A stretch of 64,000 nt of DNA, from NCBI RefSeq assembly GCF_020991415.1, contig NZ_JAJMOY010000011.1:53369-117368 (forward strand). The letters are read 5' to 3'. The notes beneath the pieces are model-generated. The model had not been told where the DNA came from. It worked only from the letters and a program-made list of their open reading frames with translations, and searched no databases. Of the stretch, positions 7,971-16,899 are shown in pieces. Position numbers and translations under genes: made by a program. Each line of letters opens with the position of its first letter. The first letter of the stretch is position 1. Origin of the DNA: Flavobacterium sp. ENC (GTDB taxonomy: Bacteria; Bacteroidota; Bacteroidia; Flavobacteriales; Flavobacteriaceae).

Positions 7971-9572
7971 ATGAAAAACTTTGCCGAACTTATAAAAACA
8001 CTGGACAGTTCTAATAAAACTTCGGTAAAAGTGGATGCTTTAACGAATTACTTCCGCAATGCCAGTGATGAAGATAAAGTCTGGACCATTGCGATTCTTT
8101 CGCACCGTCGTCCGCCAAGGCCTGTCAATACTACTTTATTGCGATTATGGGCCAATGAACTTGCCGGTATTCCGCTTTGGCTTTTTGAGGAAAGTTATCA
8201 TATCGTAGGCGATCTTGCCGAAACCATTGCACTGGTAATTCCGACTACAAAAGAACATTCCGACAGAAGCCTGACCGAATTTTTACAGGAAATCATAGCC
8301 TTAAAAAAGAAAACAGACATAGAGAAAAAAGAGTATCTCCAAACCAACTGGCTGGCTTTAAATTATTATGAACGCTTTGTTTTTACAAAACTAATCACAG
8401 GAAGTTTCAGGATTGGAGTAAGTCAGAAGTTAATGACGAGGGCACTTTCAAAAGCCGAAAATATTGATGAAGATGCTTTGGCTTATAAATTAATGGGCGA
8501 CTGGAATCCCAATAAAATCTCATTTCAGGAATTGATTCTGGACGAAAAAAACAGCGACTATTTATCGAAACCCTATCCGTTTTATCTGGCGTATCCAGTG
8601 GAAGGAGAACCTTCTAATCTCGGAAATGCGGAAGACTGGAGTGCCGAACATAAATGGGATGGTATTCGTTCCCAGACCATTATCCGTGAAAACGAAATGT
8701 ATGTCTGGAGTCGCGGCGAGGAATTGGTTACGGACAAATATCCTGAATTTGCCGCTTTCATAGGAGTGATTCCGGATGGGACAGTTATCGACGGTGAAAT
8801 TCTTCCCTTTATAGATAATGAGATAGGAACTTTCAATGATCTTCAGACCAGAATCGGACGAAAAACGGTTTCTGCGGCCATCCTGAAAAAAGCACCGGTT
8901 ATTATAAAAGCGTACGATTTATTAGAATGGAAAGGAGAAGACATCAGAAATCTTCCTTTTGAAGAACGGCGTGTCCTGTTAGAACAATTATATGAAGATA
9001 TCAAACACCATGAAATTCCGCTGCAGCTTTCCGAAAGGGTAAAATTTTCAGACTGGGAAGAATTAACAGCAGAAAGACTCCGTTCCCGCGAAATGAAAAG
9101 CGAAGGACTGATGTTGAAACGAAAGGATTCACCGTATTCGGTAGGACGAAAAAAAGGAGACTGGTGGAAATGGAAAATAGAACCTTTAGTTATCGATGCC
9201 GTTTTGACCTACGCCATGCGCGGACATGGACGGCGCTCGAACTTGTTTACCGATTATACTTTTGCCCTGTGGCAGCAAAATGAAAATAACGAACGCGAAT
9301 TAGTCACGTTCGCCAAAGCTTATTCCGGCTTAACGGATGCCGAATTCAGAATGGTCGATGACTGGATCAAGAAAAACACACTGGAACGATTCGGACCTGT
9401 GCGAAGCGTAACACCGCAATTGGTTTTCGAAATTGGCTTTGAAGGAATCGCGCTTTCAAAAAGACATAAAAGTGGCATCGCAACGCGGTTTCCAAGGATT
9501 CTGAGATGGCGTCATGATAAAAAAATGGAAGAGGCCAATTCGATTGAAGATTTAAAAAGTATGATTGTATAG
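7971..9572 (+). CDS. ATP-dependent DNA ligase (repair cluster)
   Basis: A 533-residue ATP-dependent DNA ligase of the bacterial LigB/LigC-like class. An N-terminal DNA-binding domain (about 1-200) precedes the nucleotidyltransferase domain. The adenylated Lys228 lies in motif I (EHKWDGIR), followed by RGEELVTDKYPEF, DGEILPF, the motif IV/V regions SEGLMLKRKDS and DWWKWK, and a C-terminal OB fold ending near FPRILRWRHDKK. It seals nicks with ATP, in contrast to the NAD-dependent housekeeping ligase. It is the second gene of the repair cluster. A second, unrelated ATP-dependent ligase (LigD) is encoded 10 kb downstream. Confidence 0.93.
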   Translation: MKNFAELIKTLDSSNKTSVKVDALTNYFRNASDEDKVWTIAILSHRRPPRPVNTTLLRLWANELAGIPLWLFEESYHIVGDLAETIALVIPTTKEHSDRSLTEFLQEIIALKKKTDIEKKEYLQTNWLALNYYERFVFTKLITGSFRIGVSQKLMTRALSKAENIDEDALAYKLMGDWNPNKISFQELILDEKNSDYLSKPYPFYLAYPVEGEPSNLGNAEDWSAEHKWDGIRSQTIIRENEMYVWSRGEELVTDKYPEFAAFIGVIPDGTVIDGEILPFIDNEIGTFNDLQTRIGRKTVSAAILKKAPVIIKAYDLLEWKGEDIRNLPFEERRVLLEQLYEDIKHHEIPLQLSERVKFSDWEELTAERLRSREMKSEGLMLKRKDSPYSVGRKKGDWWKWKIEPLVIDAVLTYAMRGHGRRSNLFTDYTFALWQQNENNERELVTFAKAYSGLTDAEFRMVDDWIKKNTLERFGPVRSVTPQLVFEIGFEGIALSKRHKSGIATRFPRILRWRHDKKMEEANSIEDLKSMIV

Positions 9573-9599
9573 CTGTAAAATAGCACGCGGATAGAACGG

Positions 9600-9760
9600 A
9601 TTTTTTGCATTTTTTGTCATTTCGACGAAGGAGAAATCACACGAGAAACTCCGCAACTAAAGTCGCTAATCTTTGTTGAATTTCGAATGCGATTTACTTG
9701 TCTGTTCGCTATCGTTCTGATTTCCTGCGACGAAAGGACAGGATTATGGCTATAAAAAAT
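9600..9760. repeat. Dispersed flavobacterial intergenic repeat
   Basis: The spacer before the helicase contains TGTCATTTCGACGAAGGAG followed by AAATCACACG and, further on, an inverted-looking partial copy (TTTCCTGCGACGAAAGGACA). The core TCATTTCGACGAAGGAGAAATC is a string I recognise as a frequent intergenic repeat in flavobacterial genomes. It probably is a degenerate palindromic element rather than a gene. Confidence 0.55.
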
Positions 9761-9781
9761 AATTTAAAGGATTAAAATAAA

Positions 9782-12241
9782 ATGAACAGAGAACAGCTTT
9801 TTACCGTAGCAAATGATTGGTTTCATCAACAGGGTTGGAAACCTTTTCCGTTTCAGACGCAGACCTGGACGGCTTTTTTGCAGGGTAAAAACGGTCTTCT
9901 GAATGCCCCGACAGGCAGCGGAAAAACCTATGCACTCTGGCTGCCGATTGTTTTAAACTACATTAAAAAAAATCCTAATTATAAAACGAAACATACGCCC
10001 GGACTCAAAGCCATCTGGATTACGCCGCTGCGGTCCCTTTCGGTAGAAATCAAACAGGCTGCCGAACGTGTTGTGCTGGATCTGGAAACCAAAATGACTG
10101 TCGGAATCCGTTCCGGGGATACGTCGGCCAGTGAAAGGGCCAAGCAAAAAGGAAAAATGCCCGATTTACTGGTCACTACTCCCGAAAGCCTGCAATTACT
10201 GCTGGCAACCAAAGGCTATGACAAAATTTTTGGCAATTGCGAAGCGATTGTAATTGATGAATGGCACGAATTGCTGGGCACCAAACGCGGTGTACAGACC
10301 GAACTGGCTTTATCACGATTAAAAAAAATAGCACCCAATTTGCGTATTTGGGGAATTTCGGCCACTATAGGCAATTTGCAGCAGGCACAGGAAGTTTTAC
10401 TCGGAGTGGATTCAGAAGCGTATCACAACTCGGTTTTGATTAAGGCAGTCATTCACAAAAAAATAAAAGTCATTTCTATCATTCCCGATAAGATGGAAAC
10501 CTATCCCTGGCGTGGCCATATGGGGCTGCATCTGATTGACGAAGTTGCGAAGATTATTAAAGCCAGTAAAACAACACTCATTTTTACAAATGTACGTTCA
10601 GCCTGTGAAATCTGGTTTCAGCGCTTACTCGAAAAATATCCGGAGTTTGCTGGGGAAATGGCCATGCATCACGGCAGTATCAGCCGCGAAACCCGCCTTT
10701 GGGTCGAGGATGCGATTCGCAATGAAGAACTGAAAGTCGTCGTTTGTACCTCAAGCCTGGATCTGGGTGTTGATTTTGCGCCAGTTGAAACGATTATTCA
10801 GGTAGGAGGACCAAAAGGCGTTGCCCGTTTTTTGCAGAGAGCCGGACGAAGCGGACACCAGCCCGGGAAAGAAAGTGTGATTTACTTTCTGGCTACCCAT
10901 GCTATTGAATTAATTGAAGCTTCGGCCTTAAAAAAAGCAGTCGAAGATAATGTTATCGAAGACCGGGTGCCGTATCTGAACAGCTGGGATGTGTTGGTAC
11001 AGTATCTCAATACGCTTGCCGTGTCAGACGGATTTTATCCTGACGAAATTTACGAAGAAGTGAAGGGAACATTTTGTTATCAGGCCATGACGGAAGAGCA
11101 CTGGAAGTGGATCCTGAATTTTATTTCAAACGGAAGCCAGAGTTTACAGGCATATGATGAATATAAAAAAGTAGATGTAGAGGAAGACGGACGTTTTAAA
11201 ATCAACAGCCGTCTGATTGCCATGCACCACAGAATGCAGATCGGAACAATCATAGGCGATTCGGTTTTGAATGTGAAATACATGAGCGGCGGTTATATCG
11301 GAACCATTGAAGAGTGGTTCATCACCAAATTAAAACCGGGGGACACTTTTATTTTTGCCGGTAAACGACTCGAATTATTCAAAATTCGGAACATGCAGGT
11401 TTTGGTGCGAAAAGCAGATCCGAAAAAAATATCAAAAGTAGTAAGCTGGATGGGAGGCCGAATGGCACTTTCGGCACAAATGAGTGAATTGCTCCGACAG
11501 GAATTATACCGCGCCAATACGGATAATCTTTCGCCGGAATTAAAAGCCCTTCAGCCATTATTTACAAGACAGCGAAAGGAATCTATTGTACCTAAAGCAG
11601 ATGAATTTTTAATAGAGACTTTTAAAACAAGGGAAGGATATCACGCTGTTTTTTATCCGTTTGAAGGACGCTTTGTACACGAAGCTCTGGCAAGCTTACT
11701 GGCCTATAGAATTAGTCTGTTGGTATCGATTAGTTTTTCACTGGCGTACAATGATTATGGATTTGAATTGCTTTCGGACCAGGAAATCAATATGCAGGAA
11801 GTCCTGGATAATAATTTATTTTCGACAGCGTACGTTCATGATGATTTGCAAAAGAGCCTGAATGCCACCGAAATGGCCAGAAGAAAATTCAGGGACATTG
11901 CCGTGATTGCGGGATTGGTTTTTACAGGCTTTCCCGGAAAAATGGTCAAAACAAAGCATTTGCAAAGCGGTTCCCAGTTGCTGTTTGAAGTTTTTCGGGA
12001 TTACGAACCCGATAATTTATTATTTCAGCAGTCGTATCGGGAAACCTTCGAACACCAATTGGAAGAAGGCCGTCTGATTATGGCTTTGGAGCGAATTCAA
12101 AATCAGGAAATTGTGTGGAAATCCTGTGCAAAACCCACACCATTCAGTTTTCCGTTGATTACCGACAGATTAAGAGAAAAGCTTTCGAGTGAAACATTAG
12201 CAGAACGAATTAAAAAAATGACCGCTTCCTACATGAAATAA
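9782..12241 (+). CDS. Ligase-associated DEXH-box helicase (Lhr-like)
   Basis: An 819-residue superfamily 2 helicase. The Walker A motif APTGSGKT is at residues 42-49; motif II is DEWH (VIDEWHELLG), motif III is SATIG, and motif VI is QRAGRSGHQPG. The length and the C-terminal Lhr-core region match the family known as ligase-associated DNA damage response DEXH-box helicase. By family it translocates on single-stranded DNA and unwinds duplexes or hybrids. The next gene, pdeM, starts two bases after its stop codon, so the two are translationally close and surely one operon. Confidence 0.92.
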   Translation: MNREQLFTVANDWFHQQGWKPFPFQTQTWTAFLQGKNGLLNAPTGSGKTYALWLPIVLNYIKKNPNYKTKHTPGLKAIWITPLRSLSVEIKQAAERVVLDLETKMTVGIRSGDTSASERAKQKGKMPDLLVTTPESLQLLLATKGYDKIFGNCEAIVIDEWHELLGTKRGVQTELALSRLKKIAPNLRIWGISATIGNLQQAQEVLLGVDSEAYHNSVLIKAVIHKKIKVISIIPDKMETYPWRGHMGLHLIDEVAKIIKASKTTLIFTNVRSACEIWFQRLLEKYPEFAGEMAMHHGSISRETRLWVEDAIRNEELKVVVCTSSLDLGVDFAPVETIIQVGGPKGVARFLQRAGRSGHQPGKESVIYFLATHAIELIEASALKKAVEDNVIEDRVPYLNSWDVLVQYLNTLAVSDGFYPDEIYEEVKGTFCYQAMTEEHWKWILNFISNGSQSLQAYDEYKKVDVEEDGRFKINSRLIAMHHRMQIGTIIGDSVLNVKYMSGGYIGTIEEWFITKLKPGDTFIFAGKRLELFKIRNMQVLVRKADPKKISKVVSWMGGRMALSAQMSELLRQELYRANTDNLSPELKALQPLFTRQRKESIVPKADEFLIETFKTREGYHAVFYPFEGRFVHEALASLLAYRISLLVSISFSLAYNDYGFELLSDQEINMQEVLDNNLFSTAYVHDDLQKSLNATEMARRKFRDIAVIAGLVFTGFPGKMVKTKHLQSGSQLLFEVFRDYEPDNLLFQQSYRETFEHQLEEGRLIMALERIQNQEIVWKSCAKPTPFSFPLITDRLREKLSSETLAERIKKMTASYMK

Positions 12242-12243
12242 TT

Positions 12244-12879
12244 ATGAAAATAACAATACAAGATCAGACATTCGTTTTACATCCAAGTGGCGCTTTATTT
12301 TGGGAAGACAAAAAATGGCTCCTGATTTCTGATGTACATCTGGGTAAAGTATCACATTTCAGGAAACACGGTGTTGCCATCCCTAACAATGCGATTGCAG
12401 AAAACTTCAACAGGCTGACAGCGGTAGTCGCATTTTTCAGTCCCGAAAAAGTGATTTTTCTGGGCGATTTATTCCACAGCTCCAAAAATCAGGAGTGGGA
12501 TTTATTTGAAGAATGGGTTTCCTGCTGTGTCAGTGAAATTACCCTTATTGCCGGAAATCACGATATTATTAATAAAAAACATTATACCGATATTCACATA
12601 GACGTGTTGCAATTCCTTGAAATTGATGGCTTTTTACTAACACACCATCCAAAGGAAAACAAAGGCTGGTTTAACTTTTCAGGACATATTCATCCCGGAG
12701 TTACCCTGCGGGGTTTAGGCGGCCAGTCTTTAAAACTTCCCTGCTTTTTCCAGAAAGAAAATCAGATGATTTTACCTGCTTTCGGAGAATTTACAGGTAA
12801 ACATATCATGAGACCGGAACAGGGCGATCTTATTTATGCAATTGCGCGGGATGAAATTGTGATTGTCAACAGTAAATAA
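12244..12879 (+). CDS. pdeM: Ligase-associated DNA damage response endonuclease PdeM
   Basis: A 211-residue calcineurin-like metallophosphoesterase. The metal ligands are visible in order: Asp30 and His32 (SDVHLGKVSHFRKHG), GDLFHS, GNHD and SGHIHPG. PdeM is the fourth member of the conserved helicase/ligase/exonuclease/phosphoesterase cluster and is annotated as a DNA endonuclease. It begins two bases after the helicase stop. No signal peptide is present, which is consistent with a cytoplasmic DNA repair role. Confidence 0.9.
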   Translation: MKITIQDQTFVLHPSGALFWEDKKWLLISDVHLGKVSHFRKHGVAIPNNAIAENFNRLTAVVAFFSPEKVIFLGDLFHSSKNQEWDLFEEWVSCCVSEITLIAGNHDIINKKHYTDIHIDVLQFLEIDGFLLTHHPKENKGWFNFSGHIHPGVTLRGLGGQSLKLPCFFQKENQMILPAFGEFTGKHIMRPEQGDLIYAIARDEIVIVNSK

Positions 12880-12910
12880 CTTAGAACCAATTAAAAAACA
12901 ATAATAAATT

Positions 12911-14020
12911 ATGGAAGCGTCAGCAAATTATATACGTTACAGTGAAAATATAGAGGTGAAACAACCGGACGAAGACGAAATCAATCAGAAAATTGTAGAC
13001 TCCATGGCAAGGATAAACCGGCTGATGTATGAAAAATACCGTCATGCCATTCGCGATGCACATGCCAAAAGTCACGGAATCCTGAAAGGGGAATTGAAAA
13101 TATACGATAATCTTCCGGAGCATTTAGCACAGGGATTGTTCCGCGAGCCCAAAACCTATCCGGTTATCATTCGCTATTCTACGGCACAAGGCGCTATTGT
13201 ACCGGATAAGATGTCCGCATTTAGGGGAATGGCCATAAAAATTATCGGAGTAGAAGGAGAAAAATTACTGCCGGACCTTGCCAATGCACTGACCCAGGAT
13301 TTTCTGTTGGTAAATTATCCTGTCATCCCAACCGGTACCATAAAAGAATACCTGAAGTTGCAGGAAGGACTCGAAAAACAGGCAGAAAGTGGCGAACTGT
13401 TTCAAAAAATAGAACAGCAGGTTGCGGTTGGGGTACAAAATGTACTGGCTGCCGTGGGACTTGCAGACGACACAAATACGCTGAGCGCACCGGGGCCTCA
13501 TATTTTAGGTGATACGTATTTTAGTATGGCAGCGATTCGGTACGGCGATTATGTGGCCAAAATCAATGTAAAACCGCTTTCAGAAAATGTAAAAGAAGTA
13601 TCGGGCAAAAAAATAGATAAAGAAGAAATCGAAGCAGATGAAAATGCTTTTTTAACCAAACTGATTTCGGATTTTTTTAAGTCCGATACAGCAGAATATG
13701 AAATGTGTGCACAACTTTGCACAAATCTGGAAACTATGCCTGTTGAGGATGGTTCAGTACAATGGCCGGAAGAACAAAGTCCCTATCAGCCCATTGCTAA
13801 ACTGACTATTTTGCCTCAAAATACGTTTAGTCCCGAACGCAGGGTGTATGCCGATGATGTTTTGAGTTTCAATCCGTTTCACTGTCTGCCGGAACACCGT
13901 CCGTTGGGGAATATCATGAGGGTTCGAAAATTAGCCTATGAAACGTCAAGCAGGTACAGGCATCATATGAATGCACAGCCAAGGACTGAACCGGTGGGAA
14001 TTGATGAGCTTCCGGATTAA
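12911..14020 (+). CDS. Catalase family (catalase-related peroxidase) protein
   Basis: A 369-residue protein of the short catalase-like family. The distal region DAHAKSHGILKGE resembles the catalase HARGxxxHG motif, RYSTAQGA resembles the RFSTVxG motif, and the proximal heme-ligand motif appears as Arg-x-x-x-Tyr in RKLAYETSSRYRH. The protein is shorter than full catalases and has no N-terminal export signal that I can see. Members of this group act as heme peroxidases with weak catalase activity, or have unknown activity. It begins 31 bases after pdeM and may be read through from the repair operon, which would connect it to oxidative damage. Confidence 0.8.
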   Translation: MEASANYIRYSENIEVKQPDEDEINQKIVDSMARINRLMYEKYRHAIRDAHAKSHGILKGELKIYDNLPEHLAQGLFREPKTYPVIIRYSTAQGAIVPDKMSAFRGMAIKIIGVEGEKLLPDLANALTQDFLLVNYPVIPTGTIKEYLKLQEGLEKQAESGELFQKIEQQVAVGVQNVLAAVGLADDTNTLSAPGPHILGDTYFSMAAIRYGDYVAKINVKPLSENVKEVSGKKIDKEEIEADENAFLTKLISDFFKSDTAEYEMCAQLCTNLETMPVEDGSVQWPEEQSPYQPIAKLTILPQNTFSPERRVYADDVLSFNPFHCLPEHRPLGNIMRVRKLAYETSSRYRHHMNAQPRTEPVGIDELPD

Positions 14021-14131
14021 TTATTTGATTAATAAAGTATTATATAAAAAAATAGCAGAATCATATAACAAAATCGGCTGTGAAGATTCTAAATTTGATA
14101 CATAAATTAGTATTAATTAAAAACCCATATT

Positions 14132-14329
14132 ATGAAAACGTCATTGAAATCAAAAATTGCAATCGTTGTTGTAATTGCAGGGCTTTCGTTCTCCTGTAAA
14201 ACTAAAGATACAACCCCGGTTGACGAAAATACTACGTATGAAACAGATTCTGCAGCGACCACTATTGACAGTACACAAACGCCGGTAGATACTACAACTG
14301 TTGATACCACAAAAACTGTAACGCCTTAA
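14132..14329 (+). CDS. Small Thr-rich lipoprotein
   Basis: A 65-residue lipoprotein. It has a short hydrophobic signal and the lipobox LSFSC (Cys at about 22), then a mature part of only some 43 residues dominated by Thr, Asp and Ser, including the repeated words PVDTTT and VDTTKT. Such tails look unstructured and surface-exposed. Function is unknown. Its own terminator follows directly. Confidence 0.65.
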   Translation: MKTSLKSKIAIVVVIAGLSFSCKTKDTTPVDENTTYETDSAATTIDSTQTPVDTTTVDTTKTVTP

Positions 14330-14360
14330 TAAACGTTACCATTTTGAATTAGTAAATAGA

Positions 14361-14397
14361 AAAAAGCCAGCAATGATTTCTCACTGCCGGCTTTTTT
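14361..14397. terminator. Bidirectional terminator between convergent genes
   Basis: AAAAAGCCAGCAATGA and TCACTGCCGGCTTTTTT form a hairpin with A and T runs on the two sides, placed between the convergent lipoprotein and SRPBCC genes, so it can serve both. Confidence 0.85.
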
Positions 14398-14416
14398 AGT
14401 TCTTAAAAACTAATTT

Positions 14417-15103
14417 TTAGTTATGACCGGATTCCAGATAGGTTTTTAGGTTCTGAACATCATCATTTACTATTTTCTCAAAAAACGGGTTTAGCAATTT
14501 GGCGGCGCTTTCACCTGCAATTCCCAGAGGCGCACGATATGAAATGGTGATATCAAGTTCTGTTGCTTTTCCTTTTTGTTTAAAAACCACTTTTCCTACA
14601 TTTTCAACAGACGCATCTGCTAAAGAATGCCAGCTCAAAAGTCTTTCTTTTTCATCTTTTATGATTTCTGCTTTCCAGGTCAGTTTACCGATTCCGGCCG
14701 GACCTTTGGCAACCCATTCCGAAGTGGTAGCGTTGATGGCTTTTACAGATTCCAGGTGGTTCATAAATTTAGGAAGGTTTTCCAGGTTTCTCCAGAATGC
14801 ATATACTTCGCTCACCGGTTTATTAATCACACTGCTTACTCTGATATTCACATTATAAGCTTTGTCATTTTTCAGATGATCCACGGCATCGTAGACAGGA
14901 CAATATCCGCTGATTCCTCTTAGGAGCATGGATCCGCCGAGCGTACTTTTTGTGATGTTTTTCTCTTTTTTGGCGAGGCCATTGTATAACAGATAGGCGC
15001 CGCTGGTTACCATAATGATTCTTTCAAATGTTGAAACATTATTTTTTAAATTGGGAGTATGTTCCTTTAAAAATTTTGCAGGACTGTTTGTTCTTGTTTC
15101 CAT
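14417..15103 (-). CDS. DUF2892 plus SRPBCC (polyketide cyclase/dehydrase-like) membrane protein
   Basis: A 228-residue two-part protein. Residues about 20-75 contain two short hydrophobic segments with the pattern of a DUF2892/YgaP-type membrane insert (ERIIMVTSGAYLLYNGLAKK, then GGSMLLRGISGYCPVYDA). Residues about 80-225 form a SRPBCC lipid- or ligand-binding fold (VSSVINKPVSEVYAFWRNLENLP ... ISYRAPLG). Similar proteins occur in bacterial stress islands and are of unknown biochemical role. It is the most downstream gene on the minus strand of a set of small stress-type genes. Confidence 0.75.
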   Translation of the reverse strand: METRTNSPAKFLKEHTPNLKNNVSTFERIIMVTSGAYLLYNGLAKKEKNITKSTLGGSMLLRGISGYCPVYDAVDHLKNDKAYNVNIRVSSVINKPVSEVYAFWRNLENLPKFMNHLESVKAINATTSEWVAKGPAGIGKLTWKAEIIKDEKERLLSWHSLADASVENVGKVVFKQKGKATELDITISYRAPLGIAGESAAKLLNPFFEKIVNDDVQNLKTYLESGHN

Positions 15104-15226
15104 GATTTTATTTTTTGAAATTATTATTTTTTATTTTCAATTTTAAAATTACCTATAAATCAACAGGATAGCCTTACAGGATCTTTTGTTGATTTTACAA
15201 GATTTCATTTGAAAATCTGTATAAAA

Positions 15227-15270
15227 GAAAAATCCATTGTAATGAAAATTTCAGTTACAATGGATTTTTC
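15227..15270 (-). terminator. Terminator after the YtxH gene
   Basis: AAAAATCCATTGTAA and TTACAATGGATTTTT are perfect 15-base arms around a 12-base spacer, with a T run when read on the minus strand, just after the YtxH gene stop codon. Confidence 0.85.
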
Positions 15271-15287
15271 GTAAGGCGTTATTTTTA

Positions 15288-15509
15288 TTATACAGGCTGA
15301 TTGGCAGCACCGGTGTTAGGTGTGTTTTTGCCTGTAAGATCTCCTGTAAAATCGGTTATTTTATCTTTTAAGTTGTTTAGATAATCCGATTTAAGATCTG
15401 CTAATTTGTTTCTTAGATCTTCTCCTTTTTCCGGAGCAAATAAAACTCCTATTGCTGCTCCTATTGCAACTCCTGTAAGCAATGTGCATACTAATTTACC
15501 TGATTCCAT
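15288..15509 (-). CDS. YtxH domain-containing small protein
   Basis: A 73-residue protein with a Gly/Ala-rich membrane segment (LLTGVAIGAAIGVLFAPEKG) followed by an amphipathic helical stretch (EDLRNKLADLKSDYLNNLKD), the standard pattern of the YtxH/general stress family. The C-terminus is polar. It is a membrane-anchored small stress protein by family; the molecular role is unknown. Confidence 0.8.
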   Translation of the reverse strand: MESGKLVCTLLTGVAIGAAIGVLFAPEKGEDLRNKLADLKSDYLNNLKDKITDFTGDLTGKNTPNTGAANQPV

Positions 15510-15555
15510 GATGTTTATTTTTAAGGTTAATGTTCAATTTTATTTAATTTATATA

Positions 15556-15792
15556 CTAATCGGTAGCATATTTTTCGTTGTCGTTTATTTCAAAATCAGG
15601 ATTCTGATCAGAATCATAATCATTCTCAAAACGGTATTCTTTTTCTTTTTCGGCCTGGGTCAATTCGTATTTCAGTAAATCTTCATTATAACCCGTATTA
15701 GAGTTATTCTGATCGTCTGTGTAATCCGCTTCGTATTCATCGTTGCGGCTGACCTGATTAATTTCCGTCCAGTTATTTATATTGATGTTCAT
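15556..15792 (-). CDS. Small acidic disordered protein
   Basis: A 78-residue protein extremely rich in Asn, Asp, Glu and Tyr, with no hydrophobic core and no signal peptide. It looks intrinsically disordered. It sits between YtxH and another disordered protein, all on the minus strand. I recognise no family. Composition and context (a stress island) would fit a hydrophilin-like role, but that is inference. Confidence 0.55.
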   Translation of the reverse strand: MNININNWTEINQVSRNDEYEADYTDDQNNSNTGYNEDLLKYELTQAEKEKEYRFENDYDSDQNPDFEINDNEKYATD

Positions 15793-15997
15793 TTTATTTA
15801 TTTAAAGTGATTAATTGCTATTTCAAAAAACATTAAATGTATCTTTTACAAATTTGCAATTTTACTGACGTAATTACTTTACATAACTTTTGCAAATTTT
15901 TATACTATTTTAATTATGAGGGTATTATGAAGGGAACTGGTCTTATTTTGAATAAAGGAAGACTGTCTTAAAAAGTTTTAAAGCATTAAAAAATAAA

Positions 15998-16035
15998 TAA
16001 GCCCACAACCTGTATGAATAAAAGCTGTGGGCTTA
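15998..16035 (-). terminator. Terminator after the 90-residue disordered protein gene
   Basis: TAAGCCCACA and TGTGGGCTTA form a perfect 10-base stem; on the minus strand it is followed by a T-rich stretch. It lies directly after the 16042-16314 gene. Confidence 0.8.
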
Positions 16036-16041
16036 CCTTTT

Positions 16042-16314
16042 TTATAGGTCTCTGTCTTTTCTCAGAGGGTTTCTTCGATTTTCGTCATCATAATTTTCAT
16101 CATTCTGATTCATATCATCTTCACGGTTTTGACCGGTTCTCCTGTTTTCCTGATCACTGTCCGGAGAATTTATATCCCTGTCATTTTCATCATAACGGTT
16201 TGGATTTGTATCCATTTTTTCAGATTGTCCCTCATTTCTCTGGTTGGTCTGATTTGATTCCTCGTTGTAATTACGATCATCCCGATCATAATTACGGTTT
16301 TTGTTTTCTTCCAT
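16042..16314 (-). CDS. Small highly charged disordered protein
   Basis: A 90-residue protein composed almost entirely of Asn, Asp, Glu, Arg and Gln, with repeated RNYDRDDRNYNEE-like runs and no hydrophobic segment. It is predicted to be fully disordered. The clean hairpin terminator that follows supports a real transcript. There is no known function; the neighbouring genes are stress-type, and hydrophilin or desiccation-protein behaviour would be plausible. Confidence 0.55.
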   Translation of the reverse strand: MEENKNRNYDRDDRNYNEESNQTNQRNEGQSEKMDTNPNRYDENDRDINSPDSDQENRRTGQNREDDMNQNDENYDDENRRNPLRKDRDL

Positions 16315-16342
16315 AATTAATTGTTTAAAAGTGTTTATTAAT

Positions 16343-16471
16343 TTACTTTTTAGCAGGGCTTTTTTTCACAGCTTTACCGGCATCTTTTCCTGAATTTTTA
16401 TCAGTACTGCTTTTGCCTGCTGTTTTTTTATCTGCCATTTTTTTTCCGTCATTTACATTTGTTGTGTTCAT
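16343..16471 (-). CDS. 42-residue Lys-rich basic protein
   Basis: A short open frame from the ATG at 16471 to a TAA at 16343. The product is 42 residues, about one third lysine, with Ala, Gly and Ser (for example DKKTAGKSSTDKNSGKDAGK) and ends in Pro-Ala-Lys-Lys. This resembles the tail of a histone H1-like protein. It is 28 bases upstream of the 90-residue acidic protein on the same strand, which suggests they are co-transcribed. DNA or polyanion binding is an inference from composition only. Confidence 0.5.
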   Translation of the reverse strand: MNTTNVNDGKKMADKKTAGKSSTDKNSGKDAGKAVKKSPAKK

Positions 16472-16589
16472 GATTTTTAATTTTAAATGATTACAATTCC
16501 AAAATTAGAATTTATGATTTTCTTTATTTTATAGAATTATAATTTGTAATTATATAATTATCAGTGTTCTATATTGTTAATTTCGTAAA

Positions 16590-16766
16590 ATGCAGCCTAT
16601 ACAAGGAGAAGAGATTTTAAAAGGCAATACAACTTATAAGAAAAGAATAAAATATAAAATGACGGATTTTGAAAAAGAAGCAGGCTCCGTTTTAAATTTT
16701 TGCATAAAAAGAGTTTTTGTAGGGTATTGTTATAGGATAAAAAAAGATATGATTAGATTACTGTAG
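16590..16766 (+). CDS. Possible 58-residue basic protein
   Basis: An ATG-to-TAG frame of 58 codons. The product is basic (many Lys and Arg) with two Cys in its second half, no signal peptide and no family I recognise. The region is AT-rich and the frame could be fortuitous; I list it because it is intact and lies in an otherwise empty gap. Confidence 0.2.
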   Translation: MQPIQGEEILKGNTTYKKRIKYKMTDFEKEAGSVLNFCIKRVFVGYCYRIKKDMIRLL

Positions 16767-16855
16767 TATAAATAGCTGTTAACGAATAAATTGGTTGCTT
16801 CTAATATTATAAGATTCACTTGTAATTATGTAAGTGCTTCCGCTTTGGCTCTTTT

Positions 16856-16863
16856 TAAATTTG
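16856..16863 (+). promoter_or_regulatory. Putative -7 promoter element of katE
   Basis: TAAATTTG matches the Bacteroidota -7 consensus TAnnTTTG, 37 bases before the katE ATG. I see no well-spaced -33 TTG, so a regulator may assist. A weak inverted repeat CACTT/AAGTG lies just upstream (16817-16836). Confidence 0.4.
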
Positions 16864-16899
16864 ATAGCTTAAATTATCTAATTTTCTAAAGCTAAAAAG

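Larger units (their letters stand above)
16472..16899. other. Intergenic region before katE, with a possible 58-residue frame
   Basis: This 428-base region separates the divergent 42-residue gene and katE. It contains an AT-rich stretch that probably holds the promoter of the minus-strand small genes, one 58-codon frame (16590-16766) described separately, and a TAAATTTG element 37 bases before the katE start. Nothing else is evident. Confidence 0.5.

Noticed and set aside
15406..15678. Plus-strand frame of 90 codons across the YtxH gene
   Set aside because: It overlaps two well-supported minus-strand small genes and their terminator context, and its composition is that of antisense translation.
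16014..16316. Plus-strand His/Asp/Phe-rich frame of 100 codons
   Set aside because: It is the exact antisense of the 90-residue disordered gene; the His-rich look results from reading Asn/Asp codons backwards, and the terminator orientation supports the minus strand.
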